This document shows, piece after piece, positions 1 through 12,576 of a stretch of 64,000 bases of DNA. Position 1 is the first letter of the stretch. Each line of letters opens with the position of its first letter. The notes under the pieces were generated by a model. The model was not told the origin of the DNA. It saw nothing but the letters and a program-made list of their open reading frames with translations, and ran no database searches. Location of the stretch: assembly GCA_034638255.1 (NCBI GenBank), contig JAWPGT010000019.1, positions 124,001-188,000 on the forward strand. The letters run 5' to 3'. The position numbers and the translations under genes are program-made. The stretch comes from Coprinus comatus. Taxonomy: Eukaryota; Basidiomycota; Agaricomycetes; Agaricales; Agaricaceae.

Positions 1-3000
1 GAGATGGGGATGTTATAATTCAACTCCAAAATCCCTTCTAACTCCCACTAGACCTCTTCTTGATTTCTGATAAGACATACTCGTTCTATCTCTCTTGATA
101 TCTATTCGATTCTATTGTTATAAGTATAAGGAGTTTGAAGTTTTAGCTGAAAAGTCCTGAGTCCTGAACTCAGAACTCCTCTTAGGCTTTAGGTATATAT
201 GGGATTGAAGAAGCACATGTTGCAACTCATGAGCAGACCTGAGGGTTGTTCATAACCTTTTCAAAATATTATGTTCATCATACACATGTCATATGTCAAT
301 TGGGGGGGTCGTCAGGGTAGTAGTATACCAAGTTCATTGACATGACTTAAGCGTAAAATACAAAATTACTAACATTTAATACAACCCTTCCTACTCTGTG
401 TTTGTCCACAGTAATGGTACAACGACCCGTTGTGTAATAGGTATTGTAAGTGCTAGTCTAGTTAAGTAGTTCAAAGTATATACATATATCCATTCGGATA
501 TTCACGATTGACGACTGGCCAACATCACCATCTTTTTCTATTTTATTCTATTTTTACCAAGTTCCGAAAGAAGTCTTTTGAAGAAGGATCCGAGTCATCT
601 ATTCATCCAAAGGAACAATGAACATCTGACATGAGACCAATGATCATGCAGTTTAGCGCCCATTTTGTAACTCCTAGGTCCTCCTCCTACTGGGCCAAAG
701 TTTATTCCTTCAAAAAAAAACTTTACCCCAACCAATCCGAAACTTCAGCGCCAAATCAATGGAACTGGGGAATGAATCTATGTTAATAACTGACAGGTTG
801 ACAGAACATCATGATCTGCCGGTGGTAGTGACCACTGACACTTAGGTAGAAGGACATACCGGAACATCCTGATCATGACATACTAAACGGTAGTACAAGT
901 TGTTTTCTATTATTAGAAAAAATATCAATCAAGGACACAAAAAATCAATCAAGGATTCAAAAGATACAAATCAGTGTGTGTAATGTACATACATACTCGT
1001 ATGCATTGGTTAGATGAAAGGAATAACCGACAATGGAACTTCCATCCTTTGACATATCCATATCCATAACACATATACTGCTTAACCCAAAGTTGAAGCA
1101 ACTTCACTTCTTGTTCCAACCTCCCGTTCCACCAGTGCTTCCCCCTTCTGTAAAAAACCATCACTTATCCAATAACTACACCCCCAAAAACTTCAATAGC
1201 TTTTCGGGTGATCAGTATTGAGTTGTAGTATATCGGTATATGAACATATGATGATCAGCATGAGATGACGTTTTTTTTCAATCTTGTTAACTACCATTGG
1301 ATCTTCAATATTCAATGCTAATATCAACATACCGACTCGGAATCGAATTCAAACTCAAACTCAAACTCGGGCTTATTGTCTCTCCAATCATTAATCATGA
1401 ATGGAGATGATTAGAGAACTCAATTGAAAAACAAAACTTGATATTAAGATAAGCTACTAGGTGTGTTCTTCAAGTACAAATTGACATCATCGAACATGCA
1501 ATACAAACTTTGAACATATTACCCCGAAATTTTTTTTTACCTGAGGTTATTCTTAAACGCCTCAAAGCCTAAGTAAGAATCCTGAAGGTAAGACTTTTCA
1601 GGGTTCAACTGTTTTTTTTTCTCTCTCACTCTCACTCTCAGGCCTATCTCTACGGAGTAGTGACTATGTGAAAAAAGATCATATGCGCAGCACTAAATAT
1701 ATACTTCAAGAAATCAAGGATTCTTCATTTCTTCAGGGTCTTCGGGTTTCAACACCATCTCCCAAGTGACTTACAGGGTAATTTGAAGCGATGTGGATGC
1801 GCTGATAATGAGTCTTCAAGCTTCTACCGATATTCAACCCCATCAACGTACAACCTTTTACAATGTGGTTAAGGGTCTTTCCATGGTGGCAAAAAGTCTT
1901 TTCTTTCTAATACTTAACGGGGTAGTTACTAAAGGTTATGTTATGAGAATGCGGAAACAAAAAAAACTGAGCGCCCCGCGGGTTGATGCCCATTGCCTGT
2001 TATGAAGTTGTTGTTGATACTGCGCCGCTAGTAAAAAGTCACCAACCACAAGCCAGCCGTAAGTATTCGTCAAAGTTCTTCGGGGTCCCTTTCTCAGCTC
2101 TCTCTCTAGAATCTCGCACACACACATATGGCAAACTCTACGGGGAAGTATCAAGTGCGTTCATCACTAATACCGTTGAACCTCCTGCCGATGACCCAGA
2201 ATAAAGGCTGATGATCAAATCAAATACTAGAAGTTGTAAAAGCTCACACCCAAGAATTTGGATTAGCAAGGCTAGAACTGAGTGGGAGTTTCTTTACCGA
2301 CTTGTGAACAAAAGATGTATTTATTGTCTCCTAGCACTTATTATTAAGAATGATATAGGGTATAGTGCTGTAAACAAACAACCCTTTTAAAAGAACATCA
2401 TGTTTTGTCAACGTCAAGATGTCAATGTCAGAATGTTTTTTTGTAACCAAGTCCATAAGCATAAGTATAGTAGTAATAACTTAGTAAGTACTCGTAGCCC
2501 ATATAAATATAAATACCATATATAAATTCCCGGCGGTTTCCCGTTTTCTTTAGGATCAAAGAATCATCATCGGAACTCGTGTTCAATGTGTTCAATGATA
2601 GAAGTTGGGTGTGGAGTTAATTGGGCTGAATGAGAAGGGATATTTGAACTTCGTCAGTCAGTTGGAACACCGTAACTTATAATTAAAACCTCAGAATAAC
2701 TTGACTCCAAAGACACCCATCAATTGCGAGTCTGAGTAATGGCCCTCAGGTGTTGCTTATTGAGGGAGTCCCAGAATTTAATGAATCAACTTCTAGCTCG
2801 AATAGACAATTACTTAAACTTTATAACCGTAGCTGCTTCAACTTTTCTAGAATTGTTACTTCAGTACTCGCGCACAAAATTTCGACCCATTTGTGGAAGG
2901 ATAAAAGTTTACGAATGGTCAGGTAAATACATACACAGGTCTGTACTTTTAAAAGAAAGAGTCGGAGAATTGAAGTCTGTATATGCTAAATAGCATGGGC

Positions 3001-3167
3001 TACAATATGGAGGTATCGAATAGATTAAAATGCTAAGATATTTGCGAGTATTACTTAGATTGTAAATGTAACTAGAGAACATACACAAATATACCCTAGA
3101 AGAAACTTATAAAGAGGTCGTCATCCGCCTCCTCCACCGATTAATGTTTATGAAATGGTTGGTGTTG
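1..3167. other. Gene-poor region, no supported gene
   Basis: AT-rich sequence with many stops in all frames. The longest open frames are about 60-85 codons, lack flanking splice signals that would extend them, and show no family resemblance I recognise. Short homopolymer runs and a CT-rich stretch near 1620-1640 are the only visible structure. It may hold decayed repeats, but I cannot name any. Confidence 0.5.
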
Positions 3168-5051
3168 TCAAATGATCGATAAAAATCGAATAGTCACTCG
3201 ATATCCACCTCCATCCCGAAGGTTTGAAGTTGCGTTATCAGCTTCAGCTTCAGCTACACCTCCACGATGACGATGAAGAGAATTTCGAACGACTTCTTGA
3301 TGTAAATTGAGGTATAGTTTTGTACCCTGAAATAAAAAGGTTCTGTTCGACTCTCGGGTTTCTGAAGATTAATGCCACATACAAGTTTACAACTACGGGA
3401 TGTAATCTTATCGTGAGACTATAAAAAATGAATAAGGACGTTGGTGTTTAGCCGTAATCAAACTTTGTGAAGAAACTTTTCTTGCCTGTGGCAGCAAGAA
3501 AAAACATACAAAATAGATATTATATTATTTGAATTGGCCACTAGACTTGTGGTAAAAGCAGAGCAGCCTGGATCATAATAAACCTAATTTTTTAAGTTTT
3601 CTTTTTTCAGTGATATCAGACCACGATTTTTTTAAATGAAATTGGAGGAAATTGACATACATAATAAAATATAATGCTCCATTTCTTACAAGCGAACGAA
3701 CGAACCTTGATAATCTTAAATTCACCCTTCGTTTCAACCGTGAGTGTAGTTTCCCAATATCCAACTTGGGCAGCGTATTGACGTGATTTAATAATAGTGA
3801 GAATTAAAAAGCAGACTGTATCGGAAGGAACGGAGGATGACATCAATGAACATCAGATCCGACTTCAATTAATGCATGGAAAAAAAAACCTTACCTTGTG
3901 AGACCCATTCATAACCCTATATGAAAATGCAAATATAATTTATAAATGCTAGTTATATATGCGAATAGAACTGATAAAGAAAACATACAACCAGATGAAG
4001 CCCAACGTTTTCAATGTGCCAGTTCGGTAGCCTGATTAGCATCCCGGGATTGGATAATCATTAGGACTTTCAATTACTACTACTAAGTTAAATAGCGAGA
4101 TGAAAGCGGGGGCCAATGTTGCCTGACAGATACTGTGTTAATAATCTGTCCCTGAGAGACTTTTGATAATAGTATACGGTATAGATTAAAGGAATCAAGG
4201 ACTTACAGTCAATTGAACTGACTCCCCTGGAAGAAGTTCCATGTCAACACCTTTATCTTTCTGGTTATCATAGTTTCTTACGTACGTTTATAGTTGAGGT
4301 GAGTACCCAAACTGAAAAAATATCAACAGTAGTAGTAGTAATAGTAGTAGTAGTGAGCACCAATAGTACGACAAAAGTTGATCAAAGTTATTCACCTTTC
4401 CAATTCCATCCATACAATGCATTGACTCGCAGTAGTATAAGGGCTTCAGCGCATAAAAGAAGCAATGACATTCTATGAACGTGATCGGTTAGTAGTCAAA
4501 TGCACGAGAACAATACATACACTAGAACCATCGCCAGCCATGCCTCACAACTTCGGGTGGGAGTGGGTAAATCCACAAAGAAAAAATACGACAAGAATCT
4601 TACAGCTGTGAATATTATTGGAAGGCGGTGACGAATCAATATATCAATAGTGTCACTATCATATGTAAAATGTCACTTACTCGATGAGAATAGGTATGTG
4701 GCGTTGAAGCTATTAGTCAATCAGATCCAAAGTCAAGTCACTATCTCGTACTCATCAATGTCATGTTCCAAGAATAGCTAGTTGTAAGGAATATACCATA
4801 CGTACTTCCAAACGAACTCCACCTGAAAAATTGAAAACCTCTAGTAATATTAGACCTGGGGTTGCCACTTTCTATATCACCGACCGGAGGTCACGTCACC
4901 TCATTTTCCAAGTTCAACAACCACTCGTAAAGTGTGAAACTCAGTGCCGCGGCTAGATGCCACCGGAATGATTTAGACACGTCGTGTGTTTGTTACAGAA
5001 ATGGAGTGACTAACCAGCTGCAAAGCCTTGTTGTGAGGATACACCAACCAT
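3168..5051 (-). pseudogene. DUF6533-type 7TM protein, broken copy
   Basis: Minus-strand relic of the agaricomycete seven-transmembrane family with an N-terminal DUF6533-like segment; the family's function is unknown. Exons read in order: a start at 5051 (MVGVSSQQ), the membrane segment ALSFTLYEWLLNLENE, then VEFVWK, LPTPTRSCEAWLAMVL, ALILLRVNALYGWNWK, an exon ending SPNDYPIPGC, GYEWVSQ, SDTVCFLILTIIKSRQ, RNGALYFIMYVNFLQF, and a last exon beginning GTKLYLNLHQEVV. The paralogue at 40.6-42.3 kb has the same blocks (EALIVIRVNALYGWN, FPLTGCFWIPEGDP, WDGALYFLV). Two lesions are visible: an in-frame TAA (4036-4038 on the plus strand) right after the conserved PGC, and a frame change at a (CGAA)3 run at 3693-3704. 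No GT-AG intron removes either without deleting conserved residues. Exon structure otherwise survives, so the loss looks recent. Confidence 0.72.
3693..3704. repeat. (CGAA)3 tetranucleotide run in broken 7TM gene
   Basis: Three perfect CGAA units (TTCG on the coding strand) lie exactly where the reading frame of the 7TM relic changes. One unit fewer would join the upstream frame (ending FKIIKVR) to the downstream frame (SLVRNGALYF), so repeat slippage is the simplest cause of the frameshift. Confidence 0.7.
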
Positions 5052-5519
5052 CTTGCGAGACAACGTAGGTGTGTATTTGACCATGATATTAGGCCGAGAG
5101 CGTTTTCCCAAACTATAATACCCCAGTCACGACTAGTGTTGGCGACAGAATATGCAGGGAATATGTAGGTAGAACGAGAAAGCGGTTAGGGATGACGACG
5201 TATACTGGCTTTAAGCAGGGATGCGTACATGGAGATACCTATCTGCAAAAATGTTTACCCTGGCAATATATTGCACTATATAAACCCTAGAGGGTCTTGG
5301 GCAAGTTACAAGCACTCATACCGCCGCCACATACTTAACAGCTTAACAGAACCAGTATCTCGGAGGTTATTAGTGCTTGGTAATCCAGTGATCAAAGTTG
5401 TAAGAAGCTTTTGTATTCAAAACATATATAAAATGGCAATATATGCGGGTACATACATTGGAACACCAGGTTCGAACTCCCTGTGTTAGTATGATGTATA
5501 TCATATCTAATATGGTTAA
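5052..5519. other. Intergenic between 7TM relic and OTC gene
   Basis: No gene seen. An 86-codon open frame at 5229-5489 has no recognisable domain and lies in AT-rich DNA. The stretch should hold the 5' flank of the minus-strand 7TM relic and the 3' end of the OTC gene. Confidence 0.4.
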
Positions 5520-6882
5520 TTATGAGCTCTTGCTCTTGCTGTTCTTGTTCTTGTTGTAAGGTTTGCCTCGTTTCGCTTGGGGTGTTGGAGCAATTCCACC
5601 ATCTGCGCTGAGGTCCCATTTACCGAAGAGAAGACTAGAAACAACCATCAAAACCTTTCAACTAACTGCAGGTAAAAAGTTAACATACTCAAAGAGAGCC
5701 ATGATGGTCCACTTGCGATTATCTGCCTCAGGATATGCAAGGGAACGAGGGCCGAAGAAAACCTGCCCAAATGTATTTCAATGAAAGGTCAACACATATA
5801 GAAATAATATACCTCATCATCGACTTCGTTTGCTTTCCGGGGTAAACAATGGAGGAATTGCCAGTTGGGTTTTGCACCACCCTCTTTGCATAGCTGTTCT
5901 GTTACCTGGTAGCCCTCGAATGCCTGTAGTCGTTCAGCCTTCTCAGCCTCTTGTCCCATTGAGATCCTAGCAGTAGAGTTAATGGGTTGGGTAAAATAAG
6001 CTGATTAAGCCGTACCAGGTATCTGTAACAACAACATCAGCATTGTGTACTGCTTCCCTAGGATCTGTGCTCCATGTGATGCCTTTATCACATCCCAGCT
6101 CCACTACACGATCCCAGACTGCCGTCGGAGCTCTGTATTTCTCAGGGCTTGCAATTTGAAGTTTATGACCCAATCGAGGATATGTGACAAGCATGTCGTG
6201 CAATACATTGGCAGAATCACCGACGTACGCTACGGTCAACGGAGGAAGGGTAGGAAGAACATCAGAAGCAGCGTTTTTGGCTGCAATTGCGGCATCTCCT
6301 GGAGGAAGAGGTGGTGGTGTTCATGGAGTGTAAGGAGGTCTGCAAGAATTTGTGTGGGATGCCAGTAAGAGGAGAGTGCATTGAGTACCGGAACTGGTGA
6401 GTACTTGGCGAGTTCCTGATATGGTAAATTGTTATGAGAGTATATTCGGAAGAAGTTGGTAAAAAATAGCTTCCTACCTCGATCTCTTCATGCTCACCAA
6501 CACGAGCGAAGATACCTTGGCACATACCACCAATCACACGGGCTGTATCACGACTAGACTCGTTGACGCCGAGTTGAATGTCCTCTCGTCCAAGGAAGAG
6601 AGCACGACCACCAAGAAGTACTGAGCTCGTTTCGGCCGCAAGACGAGTTCTGGTACTACGTTTTGAGAACAAAAGGGCGATTGTCTTGTTGAAGAGGGAC
6701 TGAGAAGGAAGACGAAGCTTTACTCCTTTTTGGCGAGCAGAACCTTGAGGTTCTAACCATGGGAGAGATTGTTGCTTGAGAGCATATGAATGAGCCAGAA
6801 CACGGTTAATTTGAGCCGGGGAAAGGTCGGCCAGAGTCATCAAGTGGGGTACAACACGGGAGGTCGCCATGGTTGAGAACAA
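5520..6882 (-). CDS. Ornithine carbamoyltransferase (apparent frameshift)
   Basis: Arginine biosynthesis and urea-cycle enzyme joining carbamoyl phosphate and ornithine to give citrulline. Exon 1 carries the carbamoyl-phosphate motif STRTR and the segment [18 protein letters not shown]. Exon 2 has the HPTQ motif. Then follow [36 protein letters not shown], the ornithine/active-site motif HCLPRK, and [20 protein letters not shown], then a C-terminal exon ending at the stop at 5520-5522. The start is MFST at 6882 or MATS at 6870; there is no long mitochondrial presequence. Oddity: between [15 protein letters not shown] and the exon part GDAAIAAKN the frame changes by one base with no GT donor in between (near 6290-6325, a GGT/GGA-rich tract). 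This is either a real mutation or a base-calling error. The protein looks otherwise complete, so I keep it as a CDS. Confidence 0.88.
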
Positions 6883-8116
6883 CGTCGATGAACGAATTCG
6901 AATGCTGGGCTTCTTATAACCACCCTACCCTTGCCCGCCGAAAATACACGCATGTGACCTGAGTCTCATCATGTGATCATCAACCGAAGAGTCATGCTGA
7001 TCCGCTTGCAACAACGGAGCAAGGCTAAGGCAACCTGCGGCAATTGAACTGCCTTAGTAGAGGCAAATATCCTTCGATTACAGCAGAAAGCTATCACGAG
7101 GTGCTTAAATTGCCGATTCCATTTACCTTGATCTGTCAACGTTTCAACTCGGCGGGTGGGGTTCCATTTACACACAATCCATCATTCTCTTCAGTGCTTC
7201 AGTACCAGTTTCTTTCATCATTGTTCTACTTAAGTAGAATATAGCACTTAAATATTCATTATAGTACACATGGGGCATATATGAACTCCCTCAAGTCTTT
7301 CAACAGCATGCGTGAGCCGAATTTCAAATATCAAAAATGATTTCATTGTCATGGTCCTGGACTCAAAGCTCGCCACAATGAAAGACAAATCACTGTGATT
7401 TTTCATTGTTCAGATTACTTTGTATTTCCTCCATGTACCACAATAAATAGCGTCTAATCACCAGTGGTCGAAATTATCTATTCCGTAGATCACACCTCCT
7501 CCTTGTTCACACTTCACACACGAACAAAAGGGGTCACAAAATGTGCCACTCTATTGTCCACACCTCAACATCCAGACCATTCGTTGGGACTATAGCAAGA
7601 GTTCAAGTCCAATTCCAAGCGACCGGTGTATCCACTCACATCCGAACGTCCGAGGGAACAGGGTTGCGTGTCAAAGTTCCACTGAGGTCTTTGAAGCATC
7701 CGATTTTACGGATTTGCGTCAAATATTACTAAAAGAGCGAGAAAGGCAAACATCCGCCTAGCCCAAGCCGTCATGCAAAAAATAAAACAGGTAAGATATT
7801 CTTTTAACTAGATATTTGACACCCGAAGTGATAAACCATAACTGGATCTGTACTCAATTGGACCGTCTAAAAATAGATATGTGGCATCTTGTAGGTCCAA
7901 TGCAGTGTTATTTTATCAATGTTGTGCTCATTGTCATGTCTAAGCATTGTTTTTCCAAGGGAGTGAATTTCTGGTCACAGGATTTCTACTAGAAAGTGGT
8001 CGTATAGGAAGATTGTGGTGCTATAAAGGAGCTGTTGAGATGAACCATTCCCCAACAACCCGACTTCTACTCGCTTCCATAAACCCTCTTCATCCTCTAC
8101 GTTCCAAACGTAGGCC
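6883..8116. other. Intergenic, divergent promoter region
   Basis: Flank between the minus-strand OTC gene and the plus-strand orphan gene. Open frames of 60-75 codons (for example 7541-7761) overlap each other in different frames and show no domain, so I do not call them. A TATA-like element lies near its right end. Confidence 0.4.
8022..8027 (+). promoter_or_regulatory. TATA-like element
   Basis: TATAAA sits about 90 nt upstream of the ATG at 8117, a plausible distance for a core promoter with a short 5' leader. It is supporting evidence that the following ORF is transcribed. Confidence 0.4.
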
Positions 8117-8713
8117 ATGCCATTCTGGATCAAGAAGTCCGATGACGCTGCAAAGATTCCCGAAGGTTTGAGACCCTCTACTGAGAGCGACTACATTTTG
8201 GACCCATCTTATAGCTCCGACATCGCACAACATCATCTTCGCGGTGATCCTTACGTTGACGATGAGGGTATCTTACGCAATGGACAGCCACTCTTTCCTT
8301 TAATCAACCCTAAGCCTCGCCGCAAGGCTCGAGAAGAGAAACCGTGCTTCGAGAAATGCAAGCTACCCCAGCCAGAGACCCTACCGAAAATGAATAGATA
8401 TCCTGTTTTACGAGGAAAAGAGGGACATCCAGGGCAGTTTCCTAGGTCTGGGTACGATAAGGCTTTCTCTCCACAATCATCACCCCCAAACTATCTTTAC
8501 AAACCGGGGAATTCCAAAAGACCGGTGCTGAACGTTCAGAGACGTCAGGGTCGCACATTAAATTCCCAGGCGGCACCGTCAGGACATCAGAATCCACCTC
8601 CACAGCCAGGTTCGCAGAAGATTTCGGAGAACTCTAGAGACCTCCCAAGTCTTCAAGTAATATCTCCCGGGGGTAGCAACATTCCACTGAAATACGAGAG
8701 TCCAAGAAATTGA
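8117..8713 (+). CDS. Hypothetical protein, proline-rich, 198 aa
   Basis: Single open frame with no recognised domain. The N-terminal third is more ordered (WIKKSDDAAKIPEG, then a Tyr/Asp-containing stretch with the look of a short linear motif region); the rest is rich in Pro, Ser, Gly, Gln and Lys and is probably disordered. There is no signal peptide or membrane segment. The length is well above the background of open frames in this region and a TATA-like element lies upstream. I do not recognise the family; it may be lineage-restricted, or an exon of a larger gene. Confidence 0.5.
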   Translation: MPFWIKKSDDAAKIPEGLRPSTESDYILDPSYSSDIAQHHLRGDPYVDDEGILRNGQPLFPLINPKPRRKAREEKPCFEKCKLPQPETLPKMNRYPVLRGKEGHPGQFPRSGYDKAFSPQSSPPNYLYKPGNSKRPVLNVQRRQGRTLNSQAAPSGHQNPPPQPGSQKISENSRDLPSLQVISPGGSNIPLKYESPRN

Positions 8714-9254
8714 AGTTGGATTTCAACTAAAGATGCTAAATTGGACTCGCAGTCGAATTCATAGTGCTATTATTACTATCTGCATCTTTGAACCTCAAGG
8801 ACAGTACTAATAGTGCTTAATTTCTATCAATTTCTCCCGCTACTCAGAGACCACAAGTTTACAATTGCGGTTCCATTTCACTCACCAAGTTTGCCTTGTG
8901 GGAGCAGAACCAATCTGGGTTCTGGGCATTGATTTATGATATGGAAGCCAAGTTGGTCTTGAGGTATATTGATTATATTGGAGGATTTTACTTTTCACAT
9001 CGTACATAAACCCATCATTGTTCATTTTTTCAACACGGATTGTGATAATTAGATAAAAAATCATGTTATAAAAGTTCATTTTCAATATTCCAATACAATG
9101 AGAAATCCCGGGCATAAGGTTTGGATATTTGTCAATGCTCAACATTCAACGTTTGAATGACTCAACAGTTATTTAACGAATGACAGATTATAATCATAAT
9201 CAATAAAAATAATACTAAAGGACCTATAAAAAAAAAAAAGCAACTTAGCCGCGC
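8714..9254. other. Intergenic, convergent 3' flanks
   Basis: AT-rich spacer between the orphan gene and the 3' end of NBS1. An 87-codon minus-strand frame at 8882-9145 has no domain. A run of A at 9229-9239 precedes the NBS1 stop on its complementary strand. Confidence 0.4.
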
Positions 9255-12200
9255 TCATTTTCTACCTCCGAATCCCTTAAACACAACTCCGTCATCATCA
9301 TCATCGTCATCATCATCAACTATAACTGCCTTAGTTTCTACTGCGGCTGCTCGTTTACCCAACGAACTAGCAGCCTTGGAGAAGTGGTTACTTGATCGCA
9401 ACGTCTGTGATTCTTCCAGGTCTGTAGATTTCGCATCAAATGTTTCATCCACTTCTTGTATATCGTCATCGGAATCGAAGAATAACGTTGTCTTTGAGGG
9501 TACTTTTGACATTGTGCGTTTTGTTCGAGGAAGAGATCCTGCTCGCGAAGTTGGTTTTGATACACTTCTAGATGGCGCTCGACTACTTTCTCTAGAGGTG
9601 GCTCTTGTGTTTGATCGCGTGGACTTTGTCTTTCCCAAACGCGGTGGTTCGTTCTCGTCGTCATCGTCATCAATGATGATTTCATTTGATGCATTTGGCA
9701 GAGAAAATGACCCAAAGTGATTTTCTCGTTTAATAGACGAACCTGCTTCACCAGGGGTGTGGCGAGTTTGTGATGTTTTCTTAATTTCCCAGTCTATGTG
9801 TAACATGTAAGTGAGATATTTTGAGATCTCTGGATTAAGTACTTACCCTCCCCGTAATCTTCGACGCTAGGCACGACGAGCTCAATGAATGGTGCACGTA
9901 TCCCTTGAAATTTCTTCATAATATTGAGAACGTTATTAGATAAAGTGAAACAAATCCAGCATACCTTCTTGAACTTCTTAAAGTTAGGTTTATCAGCCCA
10001 CTCGGAGGATGCGTCCGGCCTTGTGCTACGCTGGATATCAGATTTCTTGGGAAGTTCCATCTCAAGCACGACCATAAAGTTTCCCCTTAATCCAGCGTCG
10101 TCGCCGAAATCACTAATGAGTCTCCATTCCTCCTCCGGTTCTTGTCGTTCAGCTTCTGGTTTCGAGATCTTGAGATTATTAAACTCTCGATCAAAAATAT
10201 CTTCGGCCCGCTTTCCTTTCTTCGTGGAAGCCACAGCTTTCAGGAAGTCTGCGTCAGTATCCGGTTTTCCTACCGGAGCACCCGACTTTTTCTCCTTGTT
10301 ATTGGATGGTGCCTCATTTGCACCTGATTCAGGTGCTCTCTTAACGGCATTGACGTTCTCGACCGCCTGTCGCTTGGCAGAAGGGGGAGCACGCCCTTCA
10401 CTGTCTTGCATTTCGATATCTTCACTTAGCGAAGATAATGTCCTTTTCCTTCCACGCAAGAGTGCCTCTTGATTGGGAGACAGAGATTCTTCCTCCTCTC
10501 GTAGCGCAGCAAGACTACTGCCAGTTGCAGGGCGTCGAACAAATCCTTGGGTTTGAGTTTGGGTCTGACTTATAAGATCTTCACTTTCAAGCATTTCACC
10601 AAATGAACCTGATCCACTTTGAGCAGGGTTGCTAGCATCAAAAAGAGCTTTAAACTTCTTCAATGGCGGCTCAGCATCTTCGGTTGGCGGCAAATCAGGT
10701 AATCGCGAAGACGAGCGTGGTGGTGGTTGAGAGGGCTCTGGTGCAGTGGAAATTGCTCCGAGTCGTCGTTTGAGGCGGGGACGATTAGGTGTAGGGGGCT
10801 AAGTATGTTTCAATGAGGCGACGGTAGCGGAACGCTAGTTTTTGCAAACTTACTACAACAGGGGTGGGTTCCGCGACAAGTTTATCCACATCCATTGGAT
10901 TACTTTCTGCACCTTCTGCTGATGGCTCTACAGTTTTGGCACGACGCGATAACAACTGCAATCATGAATCAGTCAAGTTATGATGAAGTGACCGTAAAAT
11001 AATGGGTTACCCTTCGTGGTTTTGGGGATTCATTTTTTGGTTCAGGTTCCATTACTGGTTGCGGTGTGGGTTCCAAAGAAGGTTGTTGCGATGTTGCACG
11101 CCTTAGAAGACGCCTTCTAGGTGGTGCGGATTCTTCAGGTTGTATTGATGGTTCATCCGGTACTGAATTCATAACACAACTAGGCAAAGCTAATAAAGTT
11201 TAAATAAAAATATATGCGCGATGGTTCTTGGTAAAAGACTTACAATCTTCAGTTTCCAATGAGTTCTGTTGGGTTTCTGTGAGTAATGAAGTTTCAACTT
11301 CAATGACGGCTTGGACAAGGGTATCTGGATGAGTTATATGCAGTCCAAAGCTACTCGCGATCAGCAAGACGCAATAACAAGTGAAAGAATAAATCAGACC
11401 TATCAACCTCTTCCACCAACTTCTTCCATTCATCCGATCCAATTACAGCTTTCATGGCTCTGGTATCAGCAACAACAACTAATTGCTGCCCTTCCTTTGC
11501 TTGCCCTCTTGTTAGTGCCTTGTGTAATTTTGAAACACCTCCAGCAACATCAAAAGTTTCAAGGAAGCCACCACCACGCTTAATCAATTCCCGAAGGTCA
11601 CTCTCTACGTCCCTAGTTTTTTCCCCGAAAACAAGAAAACGGTATTCCGCGAACATGTTTAAGCGCTCTTCATTTGGTTCCCATACCTTGAATACCTTTT
11701 GTGAAGGATTGAGGGCAGGCGAGAAGCTGGGGCGATGCTTGCTAATAGGCGGAAGAACAAACGCATTTTCAAGAGCATCTCCGGTATTGAGGAGATCGGT
11801 TAACCATTCTTGTTTGACAAACTGAGCAGCAGAAATCAAGGAAGAGGCAATTGGTGCATTGGTTGTATAAGTGGGTATTATATGATGGGTGACTTGTGGA
11901 TTTGGTGCGTAGAGGATAGATATACCTGAATAGTATTATTAACGAAAACCATAGCTTCAAAGGCATAATTATAATTACCTAGAGCAGCACAGGTATCTAG
12001 AGATATTGACTTTCCCCGTAAATGGGGGGAATAGCAACAAATAGGTATCCATTTGAAACTGTATGCAGATTTCAGGTTAGTTATGGACACAGTTGAAGCT
12101 GGTTCCAGGTTCCAATGTACCTTAACACAAGACCTGTTACGATAGATAGAGCATCTCCATCCTCCAATTCCATTGGCTTTTTTGGATTCACTACATGATC

Positions 12201-12576
12201 ATGGCCATGCCTGGCTAGCCGCATTGCCTTGTCACGCTGGTGCACTATAGTCAACGTTGGTCGACTCTCCGGGTTATGCTAAAGACCCAGGTTAATCAAT
12301 ATATTATGTTTATTTTTAAAGGTGCTTAACCGGGACGCACCACATCTTCTGAAGATACATTGCCTACAATGATTTCACAATGATTCCCTGAGACTTTTTT
12401 GCTTTTCACGAGCAAAGGTTGGTTCTTTCTCCCAATACCATACGTCTTTCCTGTCTTTAGGAGCTTCGTTTCTGAGCATATCCATATCACATCAGTTACT
12501 GATAGTATATGCTGTCAAACACGTTACTTGTAAACGAAAGGTCGTCGGACTCGAAAGGACCTATAACTATCCACAT
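9255..12576 (-). CDS. NBS1: Nbs1/nibrin, MRN DNA-repair complex subunit
   Basis: Regulatory subunit of the Mre11-Rad50-Nbs1 complex, which senses double-strand breaks and recruits Tel1/ATM in the nucleus. The start exon reads MWIVIGPFESDD; the FHA domain follows with YGIGRKN and SGNHCEI (the GR and SxxH signature). Next come BRCT1 (IPICCYSPHLRGKSISLD) and BRCT2 (QFVKQEWLTDLL, then WEPNEERLNMFAEYRFLVFG). A long Ser/Pro/Lys-rich disordered region holds SQ-type sites (TSQQP, SQTQTQTQ). Near the C-terminus is the Mre11-binding motif NFKKFKK, then an extended tail ending in an Asp run plus VFKGFGGRK, which fits the acidic FxF/Y Tel1/ATM-binding motif. The exon chain is interrupted by several short GT-AG introns. 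The neighbouring minus-strand gene is a histone demethylase, separated by about 540 nt, so they are independent units. Confidence 0.92.

Noticed and set aside
2739..2993. 84-codon plus-strand frame
   Set aside because: Isolated, AT-rich context, no domain.
9376..9720. 114-codon plus-strand frame inside NBS1
   Set aside because: Antisense shadow of a well-supported NBS1 exon.
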